From an uncultured Alphaproteobacteria bacterium (lineage in GTDB: Bacteria > Pseudomonadota > Alphaproteobacteria > Rs-D84): a DNA stretch of 64,000 bases. The notes under the pieces are model-generated. The model saw nothing but the letters and a program-made list of their open reading frames with translations, was not told the DNA's origin and made no database searches. Location of the stretch: contig CASCZI010000003.1 in assembly GCA_949156565.1 (NCBI GenBank), positions 62,001 to 126,000 on the forward strand. The letters run 5' to 3'. Position numbers and translations under genes: made by a program. This document shows positions 25,137 through 32,901 of this stretch, piece by piece (the first letter of the stretch is position 1; each line of letters begins with the position of its first letter).

Positions 25137-25904
25137 ATGAAAAATAGTGATTTTTTAACTGTTGCACGGGGAATTGTTTTGGATGCAATCGCCAATTCGG
25201 CGCATCGGGACGATTTGTGGAAATTGGCGAACGATATCGCCGGCGCAGTCGCCACCGAACTATCACGGCCAAATATGGTGGGTATGCGTGACACACTGGT
25301 CGAAACTGTCGATGACGATGATGAACCTTTGCCGTTATCACACAAAATGATAATTGTGCCACCGCGCCGCCCCCCTGAATTGGGGCCGGAGCCAACACCT
25401 GTTGCCACACCAATCGGTCCAACTCCGGATCTTGATGAATTGGAATCTGTCACAATTAAACCGATTTGGATGGAACGGGACATTGATCTGGATAAATACT
25501 TGGTTTCGCGGTACAGCAACCCATGTTCATGTACCCGTGGACATTGCGAACGCCCGTGCGTTCAAACGGAATTATGCCTGGTAAATCGGAAAACCGGCAT
25601 TCTTGAAACCTGTGATGTGGAATTTGAAACGTTGCAGGAATTGCAAATCTTCTGTGATCCCCAGATTGCCGAATATAACCGTCAACCACAACCGGTATAC
25701 ATTGATCCGGAAATAGAAGAACAGACCCAGAAAATTAAAAAGGCCTGTCGCGCGCATCGGGAAAAGCGGCGTATCGACCAATTCCTAGAATTTTATCATG
25801 CATACGCGGGCGATCCAAAAAAGATTGCCGATGCCATGGGCGTAAATACCCAGACTGTGTACAACCTAAAAAACCAAGCCAAAAATAAGGGGTTATTAAA
25901 ATGA
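25137..25904 (+). CDS. Phage HTH protein with Cys cluster
   Basis: 255 residues from ATG 25137 (GGGGGATGTGG upstream). Acidic and Pro-rich linker around residues 55-100, a Cys cluster NPCSCTRGHCERPC near residue 130 that could bind metal, and a C-terminal HTH (DPKKIADAMGVNTQTVYNLK) in the last 30 residues, resembling Hin-like or sigma-type DNA-binding helices. Probably a phage transcription factor acting from the second early operon; target unknown. Confidence 0.6.
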   Translation: MKNSDFLTVARGIVLDAIANSAHRDDLWKLANDIAGAVATELSRPNMVGMRDTLVETVDDDDEPLPLSHKMIIVPPRRPPELGPEPTPVATPIGPTPDLDELESVTIKPIWMERDIDLDKYLVSRYSNPCSCTRGHCERPCVQTELCLVNRKTGILETCDVEFETLQELQIFCDPQIAEYNRQPQPVYIDPEIEEQTQKIKKACRAHREKRRIDQFLEFYHAYAGDPKKIADAMGVNTQTVYNLKNQAKNKGLLK

Positions 25905-26059
25905 TTTATTGGGCATTTGCTTATTATGTATTTTCGCTGATTTATTGCGGCACATCAATCGGTGTCACGCGGATCAACAATATTTCGCTGATACTGGTTG
26001 CGGTGTTCGCGCCGATATTGGCCCCGGTGTTTTTTGGATTGCGCCTGGGGCGGCGATGA
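25901..26059 (+). CDS. Small two-span membrane protein
   Basis: 52 residues; its ATG overlaps the stop of the previous gene (ATGA). Two hydrophobic segments, YWAFAYYVFSLIYCGTSIG and ISLILVAVFAPILAPVFFG, with a basic end RLGRR. Composition suits a small phage membrane protein; no specific function is supported. Confidence 0.55.
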   Translation: MIYWAFAYYVFSLIYCGTSIGVTRINNISLILVAVFAPILAPVFFGLRLGRR

Positions 26060-26187
26060 AAGTTGGGGCGCACATAATGAAACAATTAAATTTGTTATTC
26101 CCCGTTTATCAACGCCTTCCTATATTGGAATGCCTGTATAACCCACGAAAGAAAAGGAAAAAATGTCATGAAAGTCAAAAAAAGTAA
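26056..26187 (+). CDS. Possible 43-residue basic protein
   Basis: ATG at 26056 overlaps the previous stop (ATGA). Product MKVGAHIMKQLNLLFPVYQR... ending in a Lys-rich tail. It overlaps the next gene by 20 bases. Supported only by coupled start and lack of other coding; may be non-functional or use the internal ATG at 26077. Confidence 0.35.
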   Translation: MKVGAHIMKQLNLLFPVYQRLPILECLYNPRKKRKKCHESQKK

Positions 26188-26536
26188 GTTTTATTTTCGC
26201 AAATCCGGGCGCGATATCATAGATTGGGTGCAAAACAATTATCGCGTGTTGATTTTCTGGGGCGGTGCCGCGTTATGGTTTGGAACATTGATTTGGTGTA
26301 CGGAACTTTGGGCTGCATGTTTGATTTCTATTGTGGCGGTCCGTCAATGGCGTGATTTTACGCGGTGGTGCACGGCGCGTCCAAAAACAAAATTGCAGAA
26401 AACAATTGAAAATCTGCACAAGCGATTTGACGATCTGATTTTTCTGTGGATTTTACAAAACACAGAATTTCAAGACGCACATCCCACACATTTCAAACCC
26501 CGCACCCCGGTAAGCCAGGGCACGGAGGAAAAGTAA
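26168..26536 (+). CDS. Membrane protein, phage early operon
   Basis: 122 residues with a basic N-terminus (MKVKKSKFYFRKSGRD), a hydrophobic hairpin region VLIFWGGAALWFGTLIW and ELWAACLISIVAVRQW, then a soluble helix and a Thr/Pro-rich C-terminus. AAAGAAAAGGAAA upstream. No family recognised. Confidence 0.55.
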   Translation: MKVKKSKFYFRKSGRDIIDWVQNNYRVLIFWGGAALWFGTLIWCTELWAACLISIVAVRQWRDFTRWCTARPKTKLQKTIENLHKRFDDLIFLWILQNTEFQDAHPTHFKPRTPVSQGTEEK

Positions 26537-26592
26537 AGAATCGCCCGTATGGGTGCCGGATAAAACATAAGAAATAGGTCTTATTCGGGATT

Positions 26593-26706
26593 ATGGGGGA
26601 CAACATAGACACCCCCACCAAGGACAGACACGGGTTCGTTTCATCCCCGCCTTTGCCTGGCGACGGTCTGGGTGTCTGTAAAACCGTCATGGGTCGGTCT
26701 GGATAA
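26593..26706 (+). CDS. Possible 37-residue ORF
   Basis: ATG at 26593, TAA at 26704-26706; product MGDNIDTPTKDRHGFVSSPP... Pro/Gly-rich. The surrounding stretch 26537-26840 is more GC-rich than the genes beside it and no better frame covers it. No strong ribosome-binding site; low support. Confidence 0.2.
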   Translation: MGDNIDTPTKDRHGFVSSPPLPGDGLGVCKTVMGRSG

Positions 26707-26840
26707 CTGCACGGGGCACCGACACCCCGCCCAAATGTCGGTCCATATGGTGGGTTCGGATAATGGGGGCAAATAAAAACAGCCCCGTCGGGCAACGCCG
26801 AAGACAGGGTAAATCCCACCTGGCCAATACAGGAAGTGAT

Positions 26841-27404
26841 ATGCAACGTAAAATAAAATTTTTTGACACCCCAATAACACCCGCCCAGGCCGCACGACGT
26901 TTTAATGTGGATTTTTCCTGGGGGGTGGGCACAACCTTTAATCAACTTGAATTTGGCACGATTATCGGGTTATATCGCAATAATTTTACTTCTGTTGATA
27001 TTTTATACATATGTAATGCAACGCCGCACAACGGTCATTTTGAACGGTTTATGATGGCATTGGAAAATTTGTCGCGAACATGCAAATTAAAAATTCGCCT
27101 GTGCTGTTTCATCAATGAAAAATTATATCGCCATATCAAGGCGCGCGCCGGCTGGATCAGTCCGATTAATACAATGGATTGTTTAGAATACGGTCATGCG
27201 TGCCCGTGCATTTTCTGCGGGGCACAACCACACGTCAAAGAAATTGCTGGGCTTTATTATGCCAAATGTGCCGCATGTGCTAATCATGATCCACATGCAT
27301 TTGTTGGGCGCACCGCATTGCTGGCGGCTACCCAATGGAATCATGGTAATACCCCCATCGGTCATCAGGGTGCATATAAACGAAAGGGGAAAAGGATTAA
27401 ATGA
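26841..27404 (+). CDS. Lar-like zinc-ribbon phage protein
   Basis: 187 residues from ATG 26841 (AGGAAG upstream); an ATG at 26763 would add 26 residues. The last 70 residues contain CPCIFCGAQPHVKEI, YYAKCAACANHDPH and TALLAATQWNHGN, the CxxC...CxxC plus terminal AxxxWN pattern of Lar-type restriction-alleviation proteins. The N-terminal 110 residues are unrecognised. Lar proteins modify type I restriction systems of the host, so an anti-restriction role is likely but not proven. Confidence 0.6.
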   Translation: MQRKIKFFDTPITPAQAARRFNVDFSWGVGTTFNQLEFGTIIGLYRNNFTSVDILYICNATPHNGHFERFMMALENLSRTCKLKIRLCCFINEKLYRHIKARAGWISPINTMDCLEYGHACPCIFCGAQPHVKEIAGLYYAKCAACANHDPHAFVGRTALLAATQWNHGNTPIGHQGAYKRKGKRIK

Positions 27405-27703
27405 TGCAAATAAAACAAATCAGCAAAATGAACAATAGATTGGGGTTTGCCGGGGCGCTGATACTGGCACAAAGCGGCGTTATCAACCAGTGGCGTGCCG
27501 ATGACAAATATTCCATTGCACAAATGGATTATGGTCTGTCCATTAAAAACCACGTCGATGGATCATATCCGCAACAAGATATAAAGGCGATTGTGCGGCA
27601 TTGTTTGCCCGGGACAGGGGCTTATGAAACAAAAATTGGAACCGACGGGATTTGCAGGGTTTATGTCGAAAATTCGGTGGGGTGCCCTGAAATGGCTTCT
27701 TAA
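27401..27703 (+). CDS. Hypothetical 100-residue phage protein
   Basis: ATG overlaps the previous stop (ATGA-type), GGGGAAAAGG upstream. Sequence includes LGFAGALILAQSGVINQWRA and a DGICRVYVENSVGCP end with two Cys. No family recognised. Last gene of the plus-strand early operon before the integrase promoter. Confidence 0.5.
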   Translation: MMQIKQISKMNNRLGFAGALILAQSGVINQWRADDKYSIAQMDYGLSIKNHVDGSYPQQDIKAIVRHCLPGTGAYETKIGTDGICRVYVENSVGCPEMAS

Positions 27704-27773
27704 CATTGTGTAATACACGCACCCCACAAAAACATAGGCGAAGGATAAATTAAAATCAATATAAGATTTTTGA

Positions 27774-27803
27774 TTGAAATAACTGGAAAAACCTGTCTAT
27801 AAT
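27774..27803 (+). promoter_or_regulatory. Integrase promoter
   Basis: TTGAAA at 27774-27779, 18-base spacer, perfect TATAAT at 27798-27803. It would start a transcript near 27810 and give the integrase mRNA a leader of about 125 bases. The ATG at 27802 lies inside the -10 and so cannot be translated from this mRNA. Confidence 0.65.
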
Positions 27804-27934
27804 GGCAAAAATAGAACGCAGATTTTTGGCAATGGCATTGGAACGCGGAATCACTGTGTCTGATGCGGAAATGCAAAATGGCATTGCCAATTTTGTTGGA
27901 TTTCTGCGTGATATTCAAAAATTAAAAGAACAAC

Positions 27935-29437
27935 ATGATAAAAACATGCGTGATTTTGGCGCGGATCAGTTCAGACAAACAAGACAGAGAATACTCGCTG
28001 CCTGCGCAGGTATCACGCCTGAACGAATATGCCGCGCGGCGGCAAATGACGGTCGTGCGTGAAGCGACGATTATTGAATCCAGCACGATTGGCGATCGCA
28101 AACAGTTTCTTGAAATTATTAATTTTTGCATAAAAAATCATGCCGCATTATTGATTGATACCATTGACCGCGCCCAGCGTTCTTTCTCGGAAATCCCACT
28201 TTTGGAAAAATATCGAAAATCTGGAAAACTGGAAATCCATTTTTGTCGTGAAAATATCATTATAAATGACAAATCTTCGGGGTCTGATATTATCATGTGG
28301 CACCAGGGTGTCCTGATGGCCGAAGCGTATAGTTTGCATTTTCGGGAAAATGTTAAACGTTCTATTTCTGCCAAGGTATTAAAGGGTGAATACCCGGGTC
28401 GTGGTCCCATGGGGTATAAAAACATCCGGACGCCGGATAATCGATCTGATATTATTATTGATAATGAAACCGCCGACCGTGTACGCCAATTATTTGCAGA
28501 ATATGCAACCGGGGCTATGTCATTAAAAACTTTGGTTGATTATGCCTATGATTTGGGGTTGCGGACCGCGTCTGGGGACCGTCTGGCCAAAGGGCACGTT
28601 CATAAAATTATAACAAATCCCTTTTATTATGGCGTTGCCAAGTGGGGGGAATATCAATTCGAGCATAAATATCCGCGCTTAATTGAAAAATCAGTGTGGG
28701 ACAGATGTAACGCGATTTTGACAGGTAAAAACCAGCATGTCGCCACCAGATGGGGGTCAAAAAAGTATTTATACCGCGGGTTAATCCGCGATCATTATTC
28801 GCAGCGTATTGTGACGACGGAACGCAAAAAGAACCGATATAACTATCTGATGACCTGGAACGAAGCGGGCACCCATGTGGCGGTCAATGAAGATATTGTT
28901 ACCGGCCAGATTTATCGTATATTGAAAATGATTCAGGTGCCACGCGCCGCGGTCGCGGACGTTCGCGATTATTTGAAATCGGCCAAGGAAATGGAAATTG
29001 AATTTCATAAACGCATAATGTCTGAATTAAAGGAAAATTTGGCAACAAACGAACGCCGCAAGGCTGCATTGTTGACCATGCGGCTGGACTATAAAATTGA
29101 CGATGTTGCCTATGCGGCCAAGGATGCAGAATTAAAACAAGAAAATTTGGAATTGCGTAATAAAATCGCCGCACACACGTATTGTGACGACAATGTAAAT
29201 GATATTATTGTGACGCTATTCAACGCGGCATCGTGCGCCGCAGACGTATTTATCGACGAAAGTTCGGAAGTTGAAATAAAACGCAGTCTATTAAAACGCA
29301 TCTTCCGAACCCTGGAATTAAAAGAGAAAACCCTTTGTTATGACTTGACTTTTCCGTTCAATATGTTCATAACAAAGGGCATTTCTGATAACTGGCGCGC
29401 CCAGAAGGATTCGAACCCTCAACCTTCTGATCCGTAG
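27935..29437 (+). CDS. Large serine recombinase (phage integrase)
   Basis: 500 residues. Resolvase domain at the N-terminus with the catalytic Ser in LARISSDKQDREYSLPAQVS, the later Arg-containing FREN VKRSISAKVL region, a recombinase domain (PFYYGVAKWGEYQFEHKYPR) and a zinc-ribbon/coiled-coil C-terminal half. It integrates and, with a directionality factor, excises the prophage. The last 14 residues (WRAQKDSNPQPSDP) are the antisense of tRNA-Arg, so the gene's 3' end overlaps the attachment site. Confidence 0.92.
   Translation: MIKTCVILARISSDKQDREYSLPAQVSRLNEYAARRQMTVVREATIIESSTIGDRKQFLEIINFCIKNHAALLIDTIDRAQRSFSEIPLLEKYRKSGKLEIHFCRENIIINDKSSGSDIIMWHQGVLMAEAYSLHFRENVKRSISAKVLKGEYPGRGPMGYKNIRTPDNRSDIIIDNETADRVRQLFAEYATGAMSLKTLVDYAYDLGLRTASGDRLAKGHVHKIITNPFYYGVAKWGEYQFEHKYPRLIEKSVWDRCNAILTGKNQHVATRWGSKKYLYRGLIRDHYSQRIVTTERKKNRYNYLMTWNEAGTHVAVNEDIVTGQIYRILKMIQVPRAAVADVRDYLKSAKEMEIEFHKRIMSELKENLATNERRKAALLTMRLDYKIDDVAYAAKDAELKQENLELRNKIAAHTYCDDNVNDIIVTLFNAASCAADVFIDESSEVEIKRSLLKRIFRTLELKEKTLCYDLTFPFNMFITKGISDNWRAQKDSNPQPSDP
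29331..29379. repeat. 13-bp perfect inverted repeat beside the attachment site
   Basis: Arms CCCTTTGTTATGA (29331-29343) and TCATAACAAAGGG (29367-29379), 23 bases apart, inside the last codons of the integrase gene and just before tRNA-Arg. Could be the serine-integrase recognition repeat, a terminator-like hairpin, or both. No T-tract follows. Confidence 0.5.
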
Positions 29438-29469
29438 TCAGATGCTCTATCCAATTGAGCCATGGGCGC
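29393..29469 (-). tRNA. tRNA-Arg (anticodon ACG)
   Basis: 77 bases including encoded CCA. On the minus strand it begins GCGCCCA, has anticodon stem TCTGA/TCAGA around loop CTACGGA (anticodon ACG), T-arm GGTTCGAATCC and ends TGGGCGCGCCA. Acceptor stem pairs fully. It is the integration target of the adjacent phage: the integrase gene ends inside its 3' half. Confidence 0.95.
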
Positions 29470-29785
29470 AACGGACATCATTTTATACTAAATTATCCTA
29501 ATTGCAAGGGAAAATATCAAAAAAGACATTATGGTATTATTCATTGATTGTGGTGTTATTTTCATGCGTAATAAATCTGATGCACGGTGGTGTATCTGGG
29601 TGTCGAAATCTATCAATTCATAGCGTCTCCGGTGACGCTAAAAACCGATAAATCTCCAATCCACAGGTTAGAGGGTGGCGATATAATTAAATAAGCCCAC
29701 TATTTTCTATGAATTAATAGTTTTGAACCTCCAACCACCAGATGCATGGTGGTTTTTTATAATAAATGACTAAAGGGGGCTTCAG
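29470..29785. other. Spacer between tRNA-Arg and next gene, ends in a terminator
   Basis: AT-rich, no convincing gene. A hairpin ACCACCA/TGGTGGT with six T's at 29734-29758 is a rho-independent terminator on the plus strand, so a short RNA of unknown identity may be made here. Might contain the chromosomal half-site of the prophage. Confidence 0.4.
29734..29758 (+). terminator. Rho-independent terminator
   Basis: Seven-base arms ACCACCA (29734-29740) and TGGTGGT (29747-29753), loop GATGCA, six T's. No gene ends upstream on this strand for 300 bases, so the transcript it ends is unexplained. Confidence 0.7.
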
Positions 29786-30342
29786 ATGACAACAACAATT
29801 AAATCCAAGGCCAAAAAAATGGCAATCGGTGCGGGGATTGTGGGGCGGCAACATTGGTTGGCGTTAAAAAAATGAATCCGGGTATGGATTGGGCCACGGT
29901 TATTGATTGCAATTATAACAAGACAGAAAAAGAACGGGAATTTCTCTGGAATTCGTGCATGTTTGCGGCCTATGAATTATATGCCCAGGGAAAAATGAAC
30001 AAGATTCGCGGGGAAATGGTTGCCGGGTTGGTTCGTCGAAGTCATGCGTGTATCCCCAGCACGGTTAATTTAACGGGGAATATCGTTTGTGAAATGGGGA
30101 CGGTTAATCGTTGCCTCTGGATTGGTGTGGATCGGTTGAATGGTACCCGCGTGGCAACATGCTGTGTGGTGACAGCGGATGCGGTTAATGCCGTCCGCGT
30201 GCGCCCCGTGGATAATCATTATGAAACCATGATTGAATATAGTGGGCCGATTGTATCGGACCGAAAAAGTTACGTGATATCAAATGAAGCGGGGGGGGAT
30301 CTGATTTTGATGATACATGTGTATCGCGTTACTAAGAATTAG
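29786..30342 (+). pseudogene. Frameshifted gene for a small membrane protein
   Basis: ATG 29786 has an excellent AAAGGGGGC ribosome-binding site but stops after 29 codons. The main frame (to TAG 30342, 155 residues from ATG 29872) has no good start. Adding one G to the GGGG run at 29842-29845 joins them into one continuous protein with an N-terminal hydrophobic stretch (MAIGAGIVGAATLVGVKKM). Thus either a real one-base deletion, a slippage switch or a sequencing error. The soluble part (FLWNSCMFAAYELYAQGKMN) is not recognised. Confidence 0.6.
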
Positions 30343-30911
30343 TGGGAACGTCCGTGATAAATTTCATAAAAATGCCGGCGACAAACGGATTTGTAATTGG
30401 TGTCGCCCATGGCGAATTGATCGCCGTCACGTATAACATGCCCCGTCGCGTCAAAGCGTAAATGGTGTGTCGCCAGACATAGGCATCCTGGGATCTGACA
30501 ATTTGATTCCATGCGGTGTAATTTGGCACCAACTTCGATCAAACGGCGGGCGGCGGGAAAAATTTTTTCATTACTGTCCACCATCAAACCATATGTCATG
30601 ACGATCACACCATGGTTATCGGCGATATCCACCATGTGATCAATATCCGATGGGGCAAAAAATTGTACTTCGTCCACCAATAAAATCGATGTGCCTGGTG
30701 CCGGACGATATTCATCCAGATTTTTTAACGATATGGCGTCCATCGAAATGCCAATTCGTGATGTAATTTTTGTGTCACCAAAACGGTTATCGCATCGGGG
30801 CTTAACCATGGCAACAGATGTGCCATTGCGTTTGAAATTATATGCCGTAATGATCAGTTCGGCGGACTTTGAACTGCCCATTGTGCCATAATGAAAGTGC
30901 AGGTTGGCCAT
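30339..30911 (-). CDS. tdk: Thymidine kinase
   Basis: 190 residues, type II TK. P-loop YGTMGSSKS at residues 9-17, Walker-B-like LLVDEVQFF near residue 80, lasso and substrate region YGLMVDSNEKIFPAARRLIE, and two Cys pairs (CQIPGCLC and CRRH) for the structural zinc. It phosphorylates thymidine for salvage. AGGAAA upstream of ATG 30911. Confidence 0.95.
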   Translation of the reverse strand: MANLHFHYGTMGSSKSAELIITAYNFKRNGTSVAMVKPRCDNRFGDTKITSRIGISMDAISLKNLDEYRPAPGTSILLVDEVQFFAPSDIDHMVDIADNHGVIVMTYGLMVDSNEKIFPAARRLIEVGAKLHRMESNCQIPGCLCLATHHLRFDATGHVIRDGDQFAMGDTNYKSVCRRHFYEIYHGRSH

Positions 30912-30915
30912 TTTC

Positions 30916-31299
30916 CTATTCTTTTGGTTTATGGGGATGTCGCATGAATTGGACGCGAAAACTGCCGTTGTTTACGGGCGCCCAGGAATAGATCAATGGG
31001 GCCAGTGTGCTTTCGGTCATCCATTGTGGAAAGAGTTGATGCAACACCCCGCTGGCGCCGGTGATAATAATGGCCCGGCGTACACCGGATGTGGCAACGG
31101 CATTAATACGGTCCCATGCCATTTCAATGGTATGATGATGTAAATCGATCGTGGTTTCACGGGGAACGGGTGGGGTGGTCTGTGGGATTAATTGTCCCAA
31201 TTTTAATTGTTGGCGCACATCACGGGTAACCATGCGGGTATCGGGATGAAATTCACCCGATGCCATTTGTTCAATATCTTTATCGGTTACATGACGCAT
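30916..31299 (-). CDS. Smr-domain protein
   Basis: 127 residues. ETTIDLHHHTIEMAWDRI corresponds to the LDLHG motif and ITGASGVLHQLFPQWM to the GKG-region of Smr (small MutS-related) domains; the second Gly-rich motif is less canonical (GASG instead of GKG). Smr proteins are nucleases or RNA/DNA-binding. Stands between tdk and comM on the same strand. Confidence 0.8.
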   Translation of the reverse strand: MRHVTDKDIEQMASGEFHPDTRMVTRDVRQQLKLGQLIPQTTPPVPRETTIDLHHHTIEMAWDRINAVATSGVRRAIIITGASGVLHQLFPQWMTESTLAPLIYSWAPVNNGSFRVQFMRHPHKPKE

Positions 31300-31303
31300 G
31301 ATA

Positions 31304-32827
31304 TCACAATTTTACCCCATATTTTCCCCGGTTTATAGGACGATAGGACAAGGCCTCTGTTAAATCGTCCATTTCGATATTTTCACCGCCACGCAGGTCG
31401 GCGATCGTTCGCGCAATACGACGAATACGATTATACCCACGGGCCGACATGTTCATCTTTTCTGCGGCCATGTTCAAGAATGATGTTAATTCCGGTGTCA
31501 ATGGTGCCGCGGCATCTAAATCAGGGCCGTCCAGATGGGCGTTGACGCATCCTTGGCGTGCCAATTGCTGTTCCCGCGCGGCAACAACACGGGCGCGGAT
31601 TTCGGCACTGGTTTCACGGGGTGTGGTATCGTTGTTGTTCATTTCCCATGGATTGACCGCATCCACATCAACATGCAGATCGATCCGATCCAGCAATGGT
31701 CCAGATATTTTATTCTGATATGCCTCTGCACAACGAGGGGCGCGGGAACAAGACATCGCGGCGTTCCCCAGATGGCCGCATGGGCATGGATTCATGGCGG
31801 CAATTAATTGAAATCGTGCCGGATATGTGGCATTTCGGCGTGCACGGGAAATCATAATCGTGCCAGATTCCATCGGCTGGCGCAGGATTTCCAAAGTGGT
31901 GCGATTAAATTCCGGTAATTCGTCCAAGAACAAAACGCCATTATGGGCCAATGATATTTCACCGGGCCGTGCATCGGCCCCGCCACCGGCCAGGGAAACC
32001 GCACTGGATGTGTGATGCACACTGCGGAATGGGCGTGTGGCAATTAATGATTGGCCATTTAATTGGCCGGCAATGGAATAGATGATCGAAGATTCCAAAA
32101 TTTCATTGGCGGTTAATTCCGGCATAATCGTTGGTAATCGTGATGCCAACATGGTCTTGCCCGACCCCGGGGGACCAACCATCAACATTGCATGCCCACC
32201 GGCGGCCGCAATTTCCAATGCGCGTTTGGCTGCGGCCTGGCCGTGAACATCGGCCATGTCAATTTTATGGGTGGTTGTGTCCGCAACCGTTGGTGCCGAT
32301 GGCATGGGGATAATCTGGGTTCCTTTGAAATGATTAATGAGATCTAGGACATGCGCGGCCGCGATGATGTTTTTATGGCCACTCATCAACGCTTCGCCCC
32401 CGGTGGATGCCGGACATATAATCCCCAGATTGTTCGACGCCGCCCACACAGATGCCGGTAAAACACCGCCGGCCTTGACGATGGCACCATCCAGGCCCAC
32501 TTCGCCTAAAATCACATATTGGGATAATTGCGTATCCGGTAACACCCCCATCGCACACAAAATGCCGCATAAAATCGGCAGGTCAAAGTGCGATCCACTT
32601 TTTTCGACGTCCGCGGGCGACAAATTCACCGTCAAACGTTTGGGCGGTAATGATAAATTAAGTGCAGACAACACATTACGAATCCGTTCGGCCGATTCTT
32701 TGACCGCACGGTCGGCCAAACCGATAATGTTAAATTCGGGCCGTGACAGACCAGACGAAAGTTGAACCTGGACATCGATGCGGGTTGCATCCATACCGTT
32801 AAAAATAATGGAATTTAATGAAATCAT
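31304..32827 (-). CDS. comM: YifB/ComM-family AAA ATPase
   Basis: 507 residues from ATG 32827; an ATG three codons earlier falls next to the -10. N-terminal Lon-protease-like fold (SSGLSRPEFNIIGLADRAVK, LPPKRLTVNLSPADVEKSG), Walker A MLMVGPPGSGKTMLA, a Walker B LFLDELPEF, and the Mg-chelatase C-terminal domain with RGYNRIRRIARTIADLRG. ComM is a helicase that extends branches during natural transformation. TATAAT ends 9 bases upstream of the ATG. Confidence 0.92.
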   Translation of the reverse strand: MISLNSIIFNGMDATRIDVQVQLSSGLSRPEFNIIGLADRAVKESAERIRNVLSALNLSLPPKRLTVNLSPADVEKSGSHFDLPILCGILCAMGVLPDTQLSQYVILGEVGLDGAIVKAGGVLPASVWAASNNLGIICPASTGGEALMSGHKNIIAAAHVLDLINHFKGTQIIPMPSAPTVADTTTHKIDMADVHGQAAAKRALEIAAAGGHAMLMVGPPGSGKTMLASRLPTIMPELTANEILESSIIYSIAGQLNGQSLIATRPFRSVHHTSSAVSLAGGGADARPGEISLAHNGVLFLDELPEFNRTTLEILRQPMESGTIMISRARRNATYPARFQLIAAMNPCPCGHLGNAAMSCSRAPRCAEAYQNKISGPLLDRIDLHVDVDAVNPWEMNNNDTTPRETSAEIRARVVAAREQQLARQGCVNAHLDGPDLDAAAPLTPELTSFLNMAAEKMNMSARGYNRIRRIARTIADLRGGENIEMDDLTEALSYRPINRGKYGVKL

Positions 32828-32836
32828 GTTGTGCAT

Positions 32837-32869
32837 ATTATAACTTGCACTAAATCAATTCAAGTTATA
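32837..32869. promoter_or_regulatory. Divergent comM/lepB promoter region with inverted repeat
   Basis: Perfect 9-bp inverted repeat TATAACTTG (32839-32847) and CAAGTTATA (32861-32869). Each arm overlaps a -10-like box: TATAAT for comM on the minus strand (32842-32837) and TATAAA on the plus strand. A dimeric regulator or symmetric promoters could account for it. Confidence 0.5.
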
Positions 32870-32901
32870 AAATAATCCCGATCAAAGAAAAGGATGTATG
32901 G

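Noticed and set aside
24916-25422. 170-codon minus-strand frame opposite the HTH phage protein
   Set aside because: Antisense to two coupled genes with good starts; no ribosome-binding site.
26493-26945. 150-codon minus-strand frame over the Lar-like gene region
   Set aside because: Composition is low-complexity Pro/Gly/Cys, it runs against an overlapping operon, and has no start signal; judged a shadow of GC-rich sequence.
27802-28062. 86-codon frame overlapping the integrase start
   Set aside because: Its ATG lies inside the TATAAT of the integrase promoter, no ribosome-binding site precedes the next internal ATG, and it overlaps a well-supported recombinase domain by 128 bases.
1-29469. 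Transposable Mu-like prophage
   Set aside because: The tail is Mu-like but no MuA/MuB transposase genes are in the window and a large serine integrase at a tRNA is present.
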